From assembly GCA_043822385.1 (NCBI GenBank), contig JBDRBT010000013.1:1-61559 (forward strand): a stretch of DNA of 61,559 bases, given 5' to 3'. This document shows, one piece after another, positions 18,077 to 27,016 of the stretch; positions within the stretch are counted from its first letter, which is position 1, and every line of letters begins with the position of its first letter. The notes beneath the pieces were generated by a model that was given only the letters and a program-made list of their open reading frames with translations, had not been told where the DNA came from and ran no database searches. The stretch comes from JABWCK01 sp043822385 (lineage in GTDB: Archaea; Micrarchaeota; Micrarchaeia; Norongarragalinales; Norongarragalinaceae). Made by a program: the position numbers and the translations under genes.

Positions 18077-19138
18077 TGCGTTTTCATCTTCGCTCAAGTT
18101 GTAAAACCTTGAAGATTCTTCACTAACTCCCGTTAGTTTGATTGTTTCAATGCCTTTCTTGCTTGAAGCATGAGTTCTTGAACCAATTTTCAAGCCAGCG
18201 CTTTTTATTGCGCCGCGGTTTTTCTTTGTTTGACTTAATTTTCTGATTATTGACGGGAATTGGTAGCGCGTGAATTTCGCGTACTTGTTTTTTTTGGATA
18301 CTGCCACACCCCCCAAGCCAACTGGCTTCAAGTAACGCATTAGCGTGTAGTACTGGCGGTTGTTTATTCTCCCTTTGTAAACAAATGCTTTCGACAGCCA
18401 TTGAAACGCGTCAGCTATTTCTTGCGGGTCTTCGTATTCAGCTGGAATGTTTTCTTCAACCCAGCGGAAAAACAAGTCTAAGTCAGTTGAATTACTCACT
18501 TGGTTAGCTTCGTTAAAACCGTGCTTGAATACTTTAAGGAGTTCTTTGAATACGTCTTCGTTTCTTTCGCGAGAACCAGCTGTGGAATAAGTTAAGTCTA
18601 TTATTGCGCTCCTTAAGTCTCCCTCGCTTGAATCAACTATTCCAGGAATTAATTCCTCGTTCAAGTTGTTTTCTTTAGCGTAATTAGTTAAGAATGAAGT
18701 TATTGTTCTGGAATTGATTTTTTTTAACTCTATTTTCCTGCAGTACGTGCGCAAATCGCTTATTTTAGGGTCCCACGCATCTGCAGCGCTTATTACTAAG
18801 GGGTGTTCTGGTTCTAATTCTTTTATTCTGCTTACGTCGCGTTTAGTTAAAGTAGCGTCCGCGTCTTCAATAATGAAGAGTGTTTCAAATCCGGTTAATC
18901 CTTTTCCAGGCGTGATTAACGGCAACGTTTTTTTAGTGTTCCTTAAGTCTTGAGTCGTTAAAACCAGCGTGTTCCAAGCTAATTCTTGCGCTAGCGCGTT
19001 TACTATAGTTGTCTTGCCTGTGCCTATTGGTCCGGTTAAGAGTATTGGCTTGCTTTTTTTGTTTCTTTCCCAATCTAGCGCCCACTGGAGTAATTCGCTT
19101 TTAGCGTCTTCGTTGCCAACAACTTCCTTGAGTTTCAT
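18011..19138 (-). CDS. rfcL: Replication factor C large subunit
   Basis: 375 residues, on the short side for RfcL (often 400-500). Walker A GPIGTGKT (36-43), Walker B FIIEDAD (91-94), AAA+ lid and collar, then a basic C-terminus ending KSKKKR. No acidic PIP-like tail is obvious. Works with RfcS (5683-6645) to load PCNA. Confidence 0.93.
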   Translation of the reverse strand: MKLKEVVGNEDAKSELLQWALDWERNKKSKPILLTGPIGTGKTTIVNALAQELAWNTLVLTTQDLRNTKKTLPLITPGKGLTGFETLFIIEDADATLTKRDVSRIKELEPEHPLVISAADAWDPKISDLRTYCRKIELKKINSRTITSFLTNYAKENNLNEELIPGIVDSSEGDLRSAIIDLTYSTAGSRERNEDVFKELLKVFKHGFNEANQVSNSTDLDLFFRWVEENIPAEYEDPQEIADAFQWLSKAFVYKGRINNRQYYTLMRYLKPVGLGGVAVSKKNKYAKFTRYQFPSIIRKLSQTKKNRGAIKSAGLKIGSRTHASSKKGIETIKLTGVSEESSRFYNLSEDENALIASTINELEANKSNKSKKKR

Positions 19139-19185
19139 TCCAGTATTACTCTTGTTTAACTTGGTTTTTATTTAATTACTGTTTT

Positions 19186-20466
19186 ATGTATTACATGCGA
19201 GGGCAGGGTGCTTTCGAGTACGTACTCATTTTAGGCGCGGTAATGCTAGTCTTAGCTGTTTTCTTTGTTACTTTGCAAGGCGGTTTTGGCGGCGTGTCAA
19301 GCCAACTACAGGAAAACCAACAGTTATTATTCAAGCCTCGCTTGCTTGGTCCCTTGTTTGAAGATGATTTTACTCAAGGCATAACTAAGTGGGAGGTTTT
19401 AACTGGTTCTTGGAAGGCTGAAAACGAGGCGGTAGTTGGTTCTTCACCTGGTTCAGGTGGAAACATGCTTCCTGGATTAATAGTTAAGGATTCGTCTTGG
19501 AGTGCTTCGAGTGATTATTCTTTCACTGCTAAAATGAAGATTTCTTCCGGCAATCCGTCAGCTCCGTTTTTTATTGTTCGTTTTCAGGATGCAGCTAATT
19601 TTTACGGAATAGAGTTTTATTCGGGTTTAATTATTTTCAGGCCCAAAATTAACGGCGTGGACAAGTCTTGGGTTTATTCAGTTACGCACCCTGACTCGCA
19701 GTTTCCAAGGAAAAACCAGGATTACTTGATTAGTGTTGTGGTTGCTGGAAACAATTTGAAAGTTCTTGTTGACAATGCTTTAGTTTTTGATTACGAGGTT
19801 CCAGAGCAGTACCGCGTTTCTTCGGGTGGTTTTGGTTTCACTAATCACGCTGGTTCTAACATTAAAGTTGTTTTTGATGATGTTGTTGTTGAAAAAGCTT
19901 CCCCGCCTGCACCAACTCCTATTCCCCCTGTTTTGTCTTTGCCTTTCAGTGATTCTTTTGTTTCAGATTCTAATTGGATTAAGGTTGCTGGCACTTGGTT
20001 TATTGAAAACGGGGAGTACGCTGGAACAAACCCTGTTGGCACTAACTCTTTAGGAACTTTTGTTAAGGGAAGCGATTGGACTGATTACTCGTTTTCGTTT
20101 AAAATAAAGAGCATTGAAGGCAGTACTAGAGCTATAGGCCCGGTTGTTCGCGTGAAGGACGAGAATAATTACTGGTGGCTCGAGTTTTATTCCGGAATGA
20201 TTATTTTCCGCCCTAAAATTAATGGTGTGGATGGTGCTTGGGTAAAGACTGTTGAAGTTAAGAAGAATTTCCCGCAGAAAAATAAGTATTATGATGTTAA
20301 AGTTGACGTGAAGGGCTCGTCGTTGAAGGTTTTTATTGACGGCAAGCTTGAAATGGATTACGTTGTTCCTAGCAAGTATGATTTAGTTAGTGGGGGAGTT
20401 GGTTTTACTCAACACATTGGTAGCGTTAATGAAAAGTTTGTTGTTGACGACGTTGACGTGCGTTGA
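19186..20466 (+). CDS. Class III signal-peptide surface protein with two concanavalin-like domains
   Basis: 426 residues. The N-terminal GQGAFEYVLILGAVMLVLAV is a class III pilin-type signal. Two homologous about 170-residue beta-sandwich units follow: both start with a D-F or S-F strand then W...G.W..E, and both contain EFYSG(L/M)IIFRPKINGVD and a closing FDDV or VDDV strand. This is the laminin-G/concanavalin-like pattern of carbohydrate-binding or adhesin domains. A Pro-rich linker (PPAPTPIPPV) separates them. The start is either ATG 19186 or ATG 19195. A surface adhesin assembled by the pilus pathway is inferred. Confidence 0.8.
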   Translation: MYYMRGQGAFEYVLILGAVMLVLAVFFVTLQGGFGGVSSQLQENQQLLFKPRLLGPLFEDDFTQGITKWEVLTGSWKAENEAVVGSSPGSGGNMLPGLIVKDSSWSASSDYSFTAKMKISSGNPSAPFFIVRFQDAANFYGIEFYSGLIIFRPKINGVDKSWVYSVTHPDSQFPRKNQDYLISVVVAGNNLKVLVDNALVFDYEVPEQYRVSSGGFGFTNHAGSNIKVVFDDVVVEKASPPAPTPIPPVLSLPFSDSFVSDSNWIKVAGTWFIENGEYAGTNPVGTNSLGTFVKGSDWTDYSFSFKIKSIEGSTRAIGPVVRVKDENNYWWLEFYSGMIIFRPKINGVDGAWVKTVEVKKNFPQKNKYYDVKVDVKGSSLKVFIDGKLEMDYVVPSKYDLVSGGVGFTQHIGSVNEKFVVDDVDVR

Positions 20467-20467
20467 A

Positions 20468-21514
20468 TTACTTTAGTTTTAGTACGGTAGTTCGTCCTCT
20501 TCCTTTTGTCGTGGTAATTCGTTCGATTAAGCCTTTTGCTTCAAGTATTTGCAGGTAGTTTCTTCCTGCTCTTTCTCCTAAAGAAATGTTTTCGTAAACT
20601 TCTCCTGCTGTTGCTTCGCCTTTTTCTTTGAGTAAGGAAATTATTTTTTGTTCTGTTTCCTTCAAGTTAACTAGTTTTTTTTCTTTAGACGGATTCTCGT
20701 TTTTTTCTATTGCTTTTCTTACGTCTTCGTCCTCGACTTTTTTTGATTGCCTAGCGTCAGCGTTTCGTCCTGCTTGAAGCAGCAAGCTTATTGCGAGCCT
20801 GGCGTCGCCGTTGTTTTTAGCTGCGTTAGCTGCGCTTAATGCTATTGCTTCCTCACTGCAAGCGTTTTTCTTGAATGCTAAAGCGCTTCTTTCGCGCAAA
20901 ATGTTTTTCAACTGCGCTGGCGAGTACTTGTTGAAGCTTGTTGATTCAGGGTTTAATGAACTGCGTATTCGGTTGTCCAAGCTAGTTAAGAACTCAGAGT
21001 AATTAGTGGCTAGGATTATTGCTTTGATTTCTTGGCTGCGGGCTAGTTCGTATAAAACGTTTTCTTCTTTTTTGAATGACAAGCGGTCTACTTCATCCAA
21101 GAAAATTACTGTGTTTTCTTTGCTTTTGGTTATTATTTCAATCAAGCGATTAAATATTTCATCGTTAGCCAAGCCGCGCCTCGGCATTCCCGCGCCTACT
21201 TGCTGTGCTAACTCGGATAATACTGCTGCTTTAGTGTAATTGTTCCAGCAATTGACTTTCAAACACTTTATTTTACTCGAGTGTTCGCTTAATTCCTTAA
21301 GCAAGTAATTTATGCTGCTTGTTTTACCTGTTCCAGGCGGGCCGTGCAGGAATAAAGTCCGGGTTTTTTTTGCTTGCAGCACGGGGGAAAGAATTAACGC
21401 CATTTCTTTGAGTTCGTTTTCTCTTCCTGGTAATTCTTTAGGTTCAAAGTCAGAGTTTAGCGCTAACTCGTTTTTGAAAACGCTTTCTCCGTTAGTTTCT
21501 TCAAACAAGTTCAT
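20468..21514 (-). CDS. cdc6: Orc1/Cdc6 replication initiator
   Basis: 348 residues. AAA+ with Walker A GPPGTGKT (58-65) and Walker B FLDEVDRL (140-141), and a C-terminal winged helix ending TTKGRGRTTVLKL. Binds origins and recruits MCM. Origins often lie next to this gene, but the flanks here are only 1 bp (3' side) and 42 bp (5' side) and show no origin-box array. Confidence 0.94.
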   Translation of the reverse strand: MNLFEETNGESVFKNELALNSDFEPKELPGRENELKEMALILSPVLQAKKTRTLFLHGPPGTGKTSSINYLLKELSEHSSKIKCLKVNCWNNYTKAAVLSELAQQVGAGMPRRGLANDEIFNRLIEIITKSKENTVIFLDEVDRLSFKKEENVLYELARSQEIKAIILATNYSEFLTSLDNRIRSSLNPESTSFNKYSPAQLKNILRERSALAFKKNACSEEAIALSAANAAKNNGDARLAISLLLQAGRNADARQSKKVEDEDVRKAIEKNENPSKEKKLVNLKETEQKIISLLKEKGEATAGEVYENISLGERAGRNYLQILEAKGLIERITTTKGRGRTTVLKLK

Positions 21515-21556
21515 TACTAGAATTAAGCTTTAGTAATTAGTTAAGATTATTGTTTG

Positions 21557-22450
21557 TCACATGCTTCTTAGCATTTTAATTCTTTCATCTATCGGCGGGT
21601 GCGTGGAAAATAAGCCGTCCAAGTGGCTTTTAACTGGGTCGTCAAAAAACAAGTGGCTTACTGCCTCGCTTACTTTAAGATTGCCTTTGTTAGTGCCTTT
21701 TATTTTTTCTAGAGCACGTGCTAGTCCTTCAGGGTAGCGAGTTATTCTAGCTCCGCTTGCGTCAGCAAGGAATTCTCTCTTGCGTGAAATAGATGCTTGA
21801 ACTATTCGCACGATTATTGGAGAAATTATTGCTAGTATTATTCCAACTATTATTAGTATTGCTAAGCCGTTTCCTTTCTTGTTGTTGCTTCCTGAAAAAA
21901 AGTTTACTCTCAAGAAAATACTGCTTAAAATCGCTACTAACCCAACCATTACTGCTACTATTGTTCCGTAACGCACGTCGTAATTAGCAACGTGAGATAA
22001 TTCGTGTGCTACTACTCCTTCTATTTCATCCCGGTTTAGTTTGTTTAGCAAGCCGGTAGTTATTGCCACGCTTGAGTGTTCGGGGTCGCGGCCTGTAGCG
22101 AAAGCGTTTAAGTCCTCGTTTTCTATAACGTACGCTTTTGGTTCAGGTATTCTTGTTGCGAAAGATAGTGTTTCAACAATGTTTTTGAACTGGAGTTCCT
22201 TCACGTTTTTTTCGTTCACTGGACGCGCGTTAGTTGCTTTCAAAACTATTTTATCGCCGTAATAATAACCAACCAGCGAGTAAACAATAATGAAGACGCC
22301 TCCAATGAATAGTATTCCAATGCCGTAAATCATTGAGAAAACGTACACTATAGCTGAGAGTATTACTAGTACTATTGCAAGGAGGAGCCAGGATTTTCTC
22401 TTGTTGCTGGCTATTTCCTTATAGAAGTCAGTGCGTTCGTCCTGCTTCAT
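21557..22450 (-). CDS. htpX: HtpX-type membrane zinc protease (M48)
   Basis: 297 residues. Two N-terminal membrane helices (about 20-62), catalytic HELSH at 149-153, a second hydrophobic pair at about 160-215, and the downstream third zinc ligand Glu in KREFLADASG. Degrades damaged membrane proteins. It is 13 bp downstream of lemA in the same operon, the usual HtpX-LemA pairing known from bacteria and some archaea. Confidence 0.94.
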   Translation of the reverse strand: MKQDERTDFYKEIASNKRKSWLLLAIVLVILSAIVYVFSMIYGIGILFIGGVFIIVYSLVGYYYGDKIVLKATNARPVNEKNVKELQFKNIVETLSFATRIPEPKAYVIENEDLNAFATGRDPEHSSVAITTGLLNKLNRDEIEGVVAHELSHVANYDVRYGTIVAVMVGLVAILSSIFLRVNFFSGSNNKKGNGLAILIIVGIILAIISPIIVRIVQASISRKREFLADASGARITRYPEGLARALEKIKGTNKGNLKVSEAVSHLFFDDPVKSHLDGLFSTHPPIDERIKMLRSM

Positions 22451-22463
22451 TTCTGCAAACCAC

Positions 22464-23036
22464 TTATTCTTCCAAGAGTTTGGCTGCGTCTACTGCTTTC
22501 CTGGCTTTTTCTTCTGCTTCGTAGTACGGCCACTTGTTTCTATTGAATCCTAGTATTCCCGCGAAAATGTTTCCAGGGAATAAAGTCGTTGAATTAACGT
22601 AGTCTTTCACGGTGTAAGAGTATCTTTGTCTAGCGTACTTTATTTTGTCTTCAACGCTGGATAATTGCTCCATTACTGTTTGCATGTTTTCGTTAGAACG
22701 CATTTGAGGGTATGCTTCTGCTCTAGCAAAAAAGTTTAACAGCATTCCGCCAACTTTTTCATTAGCCTTGATTTTGTCTGGAATGGTTTTAGCTTGATTA
22801 GCTTGTTCTCTAGCGTTAGCTAAGCCAGTGAACAAGTCTGTTTCTTGCTTCATTATTCGCTTAGCCATTGCAATCAAGTTAGGAATCGTATCCAACCTTT
22901 GTTGCAACAGTGGATCGATTAATTTCCAGTCTGCTTCAGATTGATTGCTTAATTGCGTTAACTTGTTGTAGTAATAAACGAACAAACCAATCACTAGAAC
23001 TGCGATAATACCTATTCCCCATAAAAGTAAATCCAT
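22464..23036 (-). CDS. lemA: LemA family protein
   Basis: 190 residues with one N-terminal membrane helix (4-22) and a long four-helix cytoplasmic or exoplasmic domain (YYNKLTQLSNQSEADWKLIDPLLQQR...NAREQA...YPQMRSNENM). GGGTGA lies just upstream of the ATG. Function unclear in general; here linked to HtpX. Confidence 0.93.
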   Translation of the reverse strand: MDLLLWGIGIIAVLVIGLFVYYYNKLTQLSNQSEADWKLIDPLLQQRLDTIPNLIAMAKRIMKQETDLFTGLANAREQANQAKTIPDKIKANEKVGGMLLNFFARAEAYPQMRSNENMQTVMEQLSSVEDKIKYARQRYSYTVKDYVNSTTLFPGNIFAGILGFNRNKWPYYEAEEKARKAVDAAKLLEE

Positions 23037-23098
23037 TTTTTCACCCTTTTTAGTTTTACTTGCCTTATTTTAATATTGTTTTTTCTTTATTTAAAGTA

Positions 23099-23935
23099 AT
23101 GATTAAAGCTTGGTGGAAGCTCTTTAGGGCTGAACACGCATTAATGGTTTTTGCGGCAATAGTGCTAACTCAAGTTTTAGTAGCTAAGACTCTAGCGATT
23201 GATTTTGTTTTAGCTGCTTTAGGTCCTGCTTTCGTTACTCTAGCTGCTTTTTCTTTCAATGATTATGCTGGCTTCAAGAGTGATTCAGCGCTAAAAAGAA
23301 TTGAACGGCCTATAGTAGCTGGCTTGATTAAGCGAAGCACTGCTTTGTATGCTTCATTGTTTTTGTTTACTGCGGGTTGTGCATTAGCGTTTCTTTTCGC
23401 GCCTTTCTACGGCTTTTTAATTACTCTAGCTTTTGCTTTCCTTTCAATTGCTTACGACGTTTTCTTGAAGAAAATGCCTTTAGTTGGTAATTTATATATC
23501 GCTACTGCAATGTCTGCTAGTTACTATTACGGTAACATAGTTGTTTCTCCTGAATTGAATTACTTTGTTTTAGTATTCATTGGAATGTCTTTCTTTTCTG
23601 GTGTTGGTAGGGAATTAATTATTACTTTACGCGATGTAGAGGGAGACAAGAAGGCTGGCGCGGTTACGTTACCAATGGTTATTGGAGCTAGAAAAACCGT
23701 GTTTTTAGCTGCAGTATTCATTTACTTGGCGGTTGTTGCTAGTGTTTTGCCTTTACTTAAATCTTTTTACTTGCCTTACTTATTGCTGGTGGGCGCGTCG
23801 GATGCTTTGTGGCTTGGTTCAACTACGTTGTTATTCTTGAAGACTACTGACCGCGTTTTAAAGAAAGTTAGGGATTACTCGTTGTGTGCTTTAATTCTTG
23901 GTTTAGTGGCGTACGCTTCCTTGGTGTTTGCTTGA
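23099..23935 (+). CDS. UbiA-family prenyltransferase (probable digeranylgeranylglyceryl phosphate synthase)
   Basis: 278 residues from the ATG at 23099; an upstream TTG is unlikely because a TATA-like TTTTAATA sits between. Polytopic. The first Asp-rich motif is FNDYAGFKSDSALKRIERPI and the second is RDVEGDKKAGAVTLP. In archaea this family makes the second ether bond of membrane lipids, which is the likely role. The first motif keeps fewer Asp than usual, so another prenyl acceptor cannot be excluded. Confidence 0.8.
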   Translation: MIKAWWKLFRAEHALMVFAAIVLTQVLVAKTLAIDFVLAALGPAFVTLAAFSFNDYAGFKSDSALKRIERPIVAGLIKRSTALYASLFLFTAGCALAFLFAPFYGFLITLAFAFLSIAYDVFLKKMPLVGNLYIATAMSASYYYGNIVVSPELNYFVLVFIGMSFFSGVGRELIITLRDVEGDKKAGAVTLPMVIGARKTVFLAAVFIYLAVVASVLPLLKSFYLPYLLLVGASDALWLGSTTLLFLKTTDRVLKKVRDYSLCALILGLVAYASLVFA

Positions 23936-24549
23936 AGAAAGTAACTCAACGCGTTTTCAAGCTGGAATTAGGGGGTTATTCTTGCAATTCTTTTTTTATT
24001 CCTAGTTTGAATGCGATTGTGGACCCAGGTTTTAGTTCAAAAAGCGTTTTAGAGAAGGAATTAAATCAAGCAAGCTCCAGTATTGACGCTGTTGAGCGAG
24101 TGTTTTTGACTCACGCTCATTACGACCATGCTTTCAATTTGAAGTATTTCCCTGAAGCAAGCGTTTTTTTGCACGAGATTGCTTTACGCAAGCTTGAACG
24201 CAATGATGAATCCGCTTTTTTTTCTGAAACAAGCGAGAAACCGTTTATTCCTGAAAAAACGTTTGTTTTTGCGAGTAGTAAAGAATTTAACGGAGTGCGC
24301 GCGTTTTATACTCCCGGGCACTGCGAGGACGCTTCTTGCTTTTTGTTTGAAGACTGTTTTTTTGCTGGAGACACTATTTTTGTTGATTCTTTGCCGCGAA
24401 TTTTCATGCCCGGAGGTAAAAACTTTTTACTGCAGAGTTACGCTTCCTTGCTTAAAGTGAACGCGCGCGTGGTTTGCTGCGGTCATAACGAAGAGGGGGA
24501 GTTCAAGAAGGAATTAGAGCGAAGTATTAGTGAATTGCGCTTGGTTTAA
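23932..24549 (+). CDS. Metallo-beta-lactamase-fold hydrolase
   Basis: 205 residues from a TTG that overlaps the TGA of the prenyltransferase (TTGA). Metal motif HAHYDH (61-66), then GHCEDAS, AGDTIF and a final CCGHN. The glyoxalase-II-like subgroup is the closest visual match. Substrate unknown. The overlap with the prenyltransferase argues for joint expression. Confidence 0.85.
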   Translation: MKKVTQRVFKLELGGYSCNSFFIPSLNAIVDPGFSSKSVLEKELNQASSSIDAVERVFLTHAHYDHAFNLKYFPEASVFLHEIALRKLERNDESAFFSETSEKPFIPEKTFVFASSKEFNGVRAFYTPGHCEDASCFLFEDCFFAGDTIFVDSLPRIFMPGGKNFLLQSYASLLKVNARVVCCGHNEEGEFKKELERSISELRLV

Positions 24550-24591
24550 AAAAGCTTTTTCCGTAATCTTATTTCTTTAAAGGGTGGTTTA

Positions 24592-25674
24592 ATGTTTTTC
24601 TTGTTTAATTTAGATTTAACGTCGATTCAAGACTTAATTCTACAGAATAATTTGCTTGCTGCTTTAGTGGTGTTAGTTGGCGGGTGGTTTTTAGCTGCTT
24701 TCTTGCCTAAACTCCTTTACACTCTAGACCAGAAGACTGACAAGATTGACTTGTCTGAAACTACTCACGCTGTATTGCGAAAATTGCTGTCTTTCTTTAT
24801 TTGGTTGATTACGATTGTTTTGCTGATTTTCATTAGTGGCATAAACCAGTTTTTTGCGAGCGTGGTTTCCAGTGGGAATATTGAAGCGAAACTACTGCAG
24901 TTGTTGATTATTTGGGTTGTTGCTTACGTTTTCGTTAAACACGTGTCTAGTTCATTCAAGAAGTTTGACGATTACGTGAAGCAAATTGATTTTTCAGAGC
25001 ACGCTCACCAATTGCTTAAGAAAGCGATTAATTACGGGGTTTACACTATAGCTATAATTATTTCCTTGCAGATACTCGAGTGGACTTCTGTTTTCACTGC
25101 GTTGCTTGCTAGTGCTGGAGTAGCAGGTATAGTAATTGGTTTTGCTGCTAAAGACGTGTTTTCTAACTTGTTGTCTGGAATCTTTCTTGTTTTCGACAGG
25201 CCGTTCAAGATTAATGACGTGATTGAAGTCAAGGGCGCTGGTTTAATGGGTACTGTGAAAGAAATTTCTTTGCGTATAACCGAAATAACTACTTTCGATA
25301 ACTTGAAAGTAACTATTCCGAATAGTTTGCTTTCTACTAACGCGATAATTAATTATTCTCGTTACGGTGATAGGCGCATAGATTTTACTATTGGAGTAGA
25401 ACACGGTGCGGATGTAGAGAAAGTAGGTGGTTTTATTACTGCTGCACTTAGCCGTGATGAAGCTTTGGTTCCGAATAAACCTCCTTACTTTAACGTTGCT
25501 TTTTCTGATACTGGAATTAATTTCACTATTTTTGCTTGGATTAATACTAAAGCTAAGGGCGGCTTTATAGAAATAAAAAATAGGTTAATGGAGACAACGT
25601 ATAACGTTCTTAAAAAGAATAAAATAAGAACTCCACTCCAAAGAGTGGAGTACGTAAAAAAAGGGAAGAATTAA
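24592..25674 (+). CDS. MscS-family mechanosensitive channel
   Basis: 360 residues. Four N-terminal helices; the pore-lining helix is SAGVAGIVIGFAAKDVFSNLLSGIFLVFDRPF, followed by the MscS beta domain (DVIEVKGAGLMGTVKEISLRITEITTFDN, VTIPNSLLSTNAIINYS). Releases turgor on hypo-osmotic shock. A perfect 9-bp inverted repeat lies inside its last codons (see 25630-25651). Confidence 0.92.
   Translation: MFFLFNLDLTSIQDLILQNNLLAALVVLVGGWFLAAFLPKLLYTLDQKTDKIDLSETTHAVLRKLLSFFIWLITIVLLIFISGINQFFASVVSSGNIEAKLLQLLIIWVVAYVFVKHVSSSFKKFDDYVKQIDFSEHAHQLLKKAINYGVYTIAIIISLQILEWTSVFTALLASAGVAGIVIGFAAKDVFSNLLSGIFLVFDRPFKINDVIEVKGAGLMGTVKEISLRITEITTFDNLKVTIPNSLLSTNAIINYSRYGDRRIDFTIGVEHGADVEKVGGFITAALSRDEALVPNKPPYFNVAFSDTGINFTIFAWINTKAKGGFIEIKNRLMETTYNVLKKNKIRTPLQRVEYVKKGKN
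25630..25651. repeat. Perfect 9-bp hairpin inside the end of the MscS gene
   Basis: ACTCCACTC and GAGTGGAGT flank a CAAA loop. The hairpin is within the last nine codons of the channel gene, and is followed by an A-rich run. It lies just before the convergent OB-fold gene's stop at 25671. It could be a terminator-like or protein-binding structure; both are inference. Confidence 0.6.
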
Positions 25675-25955
25675 AGTATTTCTAGTTTCCCGAATTTTCC
25701 TAGGGTTAATTGTGGTTGGTCTCTCCACGTGTTTACGTAGCCGTTAGTAATTTTGAGTTTAGCTCCCTCGCTTACTTTCTCAATGTTTTCATTCCACAAT
25801 ACAAGCGTGATTGTTCCTGAATCGTCACTAATAGTAACATTAGCTACCGTAATGGTTCTACCCATTTTGTTTATTTCTCTTGGTTCCTCTACACTAACTA
25901 CGTCGGCTTCCAAGTCAACGTTTCCAGTGTTTGGAGTGAGGTCTTTTATTTTCAT
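25671..25955 (-). CDS. Single OB-fold nucleic-acid-binding protein (RPA/SOSS-B-like)
   Basis: 94 residues forming one OB-fold: VDLEADVVSVEEPREI, TVANVTISDDSGTITLVLWNENIEKVSEGAKLKITNGYVNTW. The pattern matches archaeal single-OB single-strand DNA-binding proteins. No zinc motif and no C-terminal tail. Converges on the MscS gene with a 4-bp overlap. Confidence 0.82.
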   Translation of the reverse strand: MKIKDLTPNTGNVDLEADVVSVEEPREINKMGRTITVANVTISDDSGTITLVLWNENIEKVSEGAKLKITNGYVNTWRDQPQLTLGKFGKLEIL

Positions 25956-26035
25956 TTTTTCTTATCACCCACTTTGATTATTAGGAATAATTTAAAGAAC
26001 GCGAAGTAAATTAAAGCTTTCTACTAAATCTATTA

Positions 26036-27016
26036 GTGAACTTTGCTTTACGGCTTAAGAAGCTTCAAGAACGATTAAAGAACCCTGTTTTACTAGGCTC
26101 TATTGACGATTTTTCGTCAAACTTGTTTTATTACACGGGAATTGAGGATTCTGCCCTTGTTTTAATTACTCGCGAAAAAGCTTTCTCGTTTTCTTCAACT
26201 CAAGTTGATTTTTGCGAGAATTATTCTTTACGTGATTTTAAAAAGAATTTTTTTGCTTTACTAAAGAAAAACCGCGTTGAAAGACTAGGGGTTGACGAGC
26301 GAAGTAATGCAGCGCGTTTAGTGTTCAAGTTGCTTGAAAAAAAAGTCAAGTTAATGCCTGCTTACGCTAACTTGTACGAACAAAGGGAAGTGAAGGACTC
26401 AAGCGAGTTAGCTTTAATGAAGAAAGCGCAGAAAATTACTCGCGGCTTGGTTTCTTCTTGTTTTGAAAAGAGTTTAGGGAAAACGGAGAATTTTTTTGCT
26501 GGTGTTTTAGAACAAAAAGCTCGTTTCACTGGCTTTTCGCTTAATTCTTTCCCGCCAATAATAGCGGTTGACGCTAATGCCGCTATTCCGCACCACAAGC
26601 CGTCTAAAACAATGATTAAGAAAGATTCACTGCTTTTAGTGGATTGCGGAGTTAAAGTAAACAATTACTGTGCGGATTACTCTACTACTTTTTATTCTGG
26701 AAAAGAATTCAAGGACGCTGTTTCAGCTGTAAAAGAGTCAATGAAGAGTACTCTCCGCAAGGCTCGCCCTGGAGTAAAAGGTAGTGCTTTAACGAAGCAC
26801 GCATTAAGCGTTTTAAGCGAGTACGGTTTTCAAAAGAATACATTCAAGGACGCTGGCTTGAGTTTAGGGCATCAAGTAGGCTTGGACGTGCATGAAGGCG
26901 TGGCTCGTTTTGATAAACTCGTGTTGCGCAAGGGAATGACTATTACTATAGAGCCGGGTTTATACGTGCCTGGCAAGTACGGTGCGCGTTTTGAAGAAAT
27001 TTGTTTCGTGAATTAA
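26036..27016 (+). CDS. Xaa-Pro aminopeptidase-like M24 metallopeptidase
   Basis: 326 residues with an N-terminal creatinase-like domain (1-120) and a pita-bread catalytic domain. All five metal ligands are visible: Asp203, Asp214, His279, Glu306, Glu320. The protein ends six residues after the last ligand, so the C-terminal loop is trimmed. GTG start. Directly followed (0 bp) by the Bud23-like gene. Confidence 0.92.
   Translation: MNFALRLKKLQERLKNPVLLGSIDDFSSNLFYYTGIEDSALVLITREKAFSFSSTQVDFCENYSLRDFKKNFFALLKKNRVERLGVDERSNAARLVFKLLEKKVKLMPAYANLYEQREVKDSSELALMKKAQKITRGLVSSCFEKSLGKTENFFAGVLEQKARFTGFSLNSFPPIIAVDANAAIPHHKPSKTMIKKDSLLLVDCGVKVNNYCADYSTTFYSGKEFKDAVSAVKESMKSTLRKARPGVKGSALTKHALSVLSEYGFQKNTFKDAGLSLGHQVGLDVHEGVARFDKLVLRKGMTITIEPGLYVPGKYGARFEEICFVN

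Noticed and set aside
20450..21560. Replication origin next to orc1/cdc6
   Set aside because: The flanks are too short and have no repeated origin boxes or AT-rich unwinding element that I can identify.
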